DNA of 64,000 bases. It comes from an uncultured Bacteroides sp. Its GTDB lineage: Bacteria; Bacteroidota; Bacteroidia; Bacteroidales; Bacteroidaceae. The stretch spans positions 62,001 to 126,000 of the forward strand of contig NZ_CAJLKP010000005.1 in NCBI RefSeq assembly GCF_905207245.1. The letters are read 5' to 3'. The notes under the pieces are model-generated. The model made no database searches, was not told where the DNA came from, and was given only the letters and a program-made list of their open reading frames with translations. The position numbers and the translations under genes are program-made. Below are positions 63,546-64,000 of the stretch, one piece after another. How positions within the stretch are numbered: position 1 is the stretch's first letter; each line of letters begins with the position of its first letter.

Positions 63546-64000
63546 ATGAAGTATGTAAAATGGATTTTTGTTGTATTACTAATTAGTTCCTTGACTTCTT
63601 TCGTAGAAAAAGACAAACCAACCGGTGGTTTGAATGTGGGTGACATGGCCCCTGATTTTAAAATCGAAACTATGTCGACTGAGCAACCTACTCTAAACCT
63701 TTCCCGGATGAAGGGAAAGTATGTGTTACTCAGTTTCTGGGCAAGTTACGACGCGCAGTCCCGGATGCAAAACGCAAGTTTAAGCAATGCGCTTCGCTCA
63801 ACTTCTCCAAATAATAATGTGGAAATGGTTTCCGTTTCATTCGATGAATATCAGTCTATCTTCGAGGAAACCATTCGTAAGGACCAAATAGTTACGCCCA
63901 CTTGTTTCGTGGAAACTAAAGGCGAGTCGTCCGGCATCTTTAAAAAGTATCGCTTAGGCCGGGGATTTACTAACTATTTACTGGATGATAATGGTGTGAT
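63546..64000 (+). CDS. Thioredoxin-fold (AhpC/TlpA-like) secreted protein without CxxC, cut by the right edge
   Basis: About 151 residues are visible. A signal-like hydrophobic segment (WIFVVLLISSLTSFV) precedes an AhpC/TlpA-like domain: GDMAPDFKIETMS, LSRMKGKYVLLSFWASYDAQSRM. The position of the usual redox CxxC (FWA-S-W-C-x-x-C) reads SYDAQSRM, with no cysteine. NVEMVSVSFDEYQSIFEETIRKD and YRLGRGFTNYLLDDNG follow as in TlpA-like proteins. The only cysteine seen later (TPTCFVE) is not the catalytic pair. It may be a non-redox scaffold or binding protein. The rest lies outside the window. Confidence 0.8.
   Translation, partial: MKYVKWIFVVLLISSLTSFVEKDKPTGGLNVGDMAPDFKIETMSTEQPTLNLSRMKGKYVLLSFWASYDAQSRMQNASLSNALRSTSPNNNVEMVSVSFDEYQSIFEETIRKDQIVTPTCFVETKGESSGIFKKYRLGRGFTNYLLDDNGV

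Overview
The window looks like a chromosomal segment of a gut Bacteroides or close Bacteroidales relative. The grounds are a SusC/SusD pair, TonB-linked and lipoprotein-rich envelope genes, DUF4296, DUF3332 and DUF4738 lipoproteins, a type 2 isoleucyl-tRNA synthetase, HU-CCDC81/SPOR and BT4734/VirE-type proteins, and many copies of the Bacteroides -7 promoter box TAnnTTTG, often with a TTTG or TTG about 17-20 bp upstream. I used these boxes to correct several start codons.

Layout. 1-2487 (minus): heavy-metal efflux operon (His-rich membrane protein, HlyD/CusB adaptor, CusA/CzcA pump cut by the left edge). 2537-2658: a 38-bp perfect inverted repeat. 2706-4132: flavodoxin-fold oxidoreductase and a GNAT acetyltransferase. 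4386-10239: ileS, a DksA/TraR-like gene, lspA, a DUF4296 lipoprotein and a small unknown, packed as one operon. 10190-20253: SpoU methyltransferase, TamL-like lipoprotein, DUF3332 lipoprotein, DoxX and type II NADH dehydrogenase, a second BamA-like barrel overlapping a phosphoethanolamine transferase, and an MFS exporter. 20428-20500: tRNA-Lys(CTT) with its own promoter and terminator. 20594-23448: metallo-beta-lactamase-fold hydrolase, POT-type transporter, HAD-like phosphatase. 23530-27711: hexuronate catabolism, with uxaC divergent from a LacI-type regulator and uxaB.

27867-38966 is the accessory part. It holds a decayed reading frame, a 2,209-aa YD/RHS protein with a distinct 208-aa C-terminal tail, and an overlapping small exported protein, arranged like a polymorphic toxin and its immunity partner. 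Next comes a 3.35-kb unit of two divergent genes (HU-like DNA-binding protein and VirE-type primase-helicase). It is bounded by 18-bp perfect inverted repeats and has a repeated hairpin just outside each gene end. This unit carries no recognisable transposase or recombinase and is the best candidate here for an undescribed element.

38994-40696: zinc-ribbon/FHA protein and HU-CCDC81/SPOR protein (minus). 41150-56052: one long plus-strand exopolysaccharide operon: Wza, Wzz, Wzy, Wzx, four glycosyltransferases, a radical SAM/SPASM protein, a monotopic phosphoglycosyl transferase, Wzi, RfbC, Ugd and a DUF4738 lipoprotein. No UpxY/UpxZ-type regulator starts it. 56094-63159 (minus): DEAD-box helicase, SusD and SusC, serB. 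63546 to the right edge: a thioredoxin-fold lipoprotein-like or secreted protein lacking the CxxC motif, incomplete.
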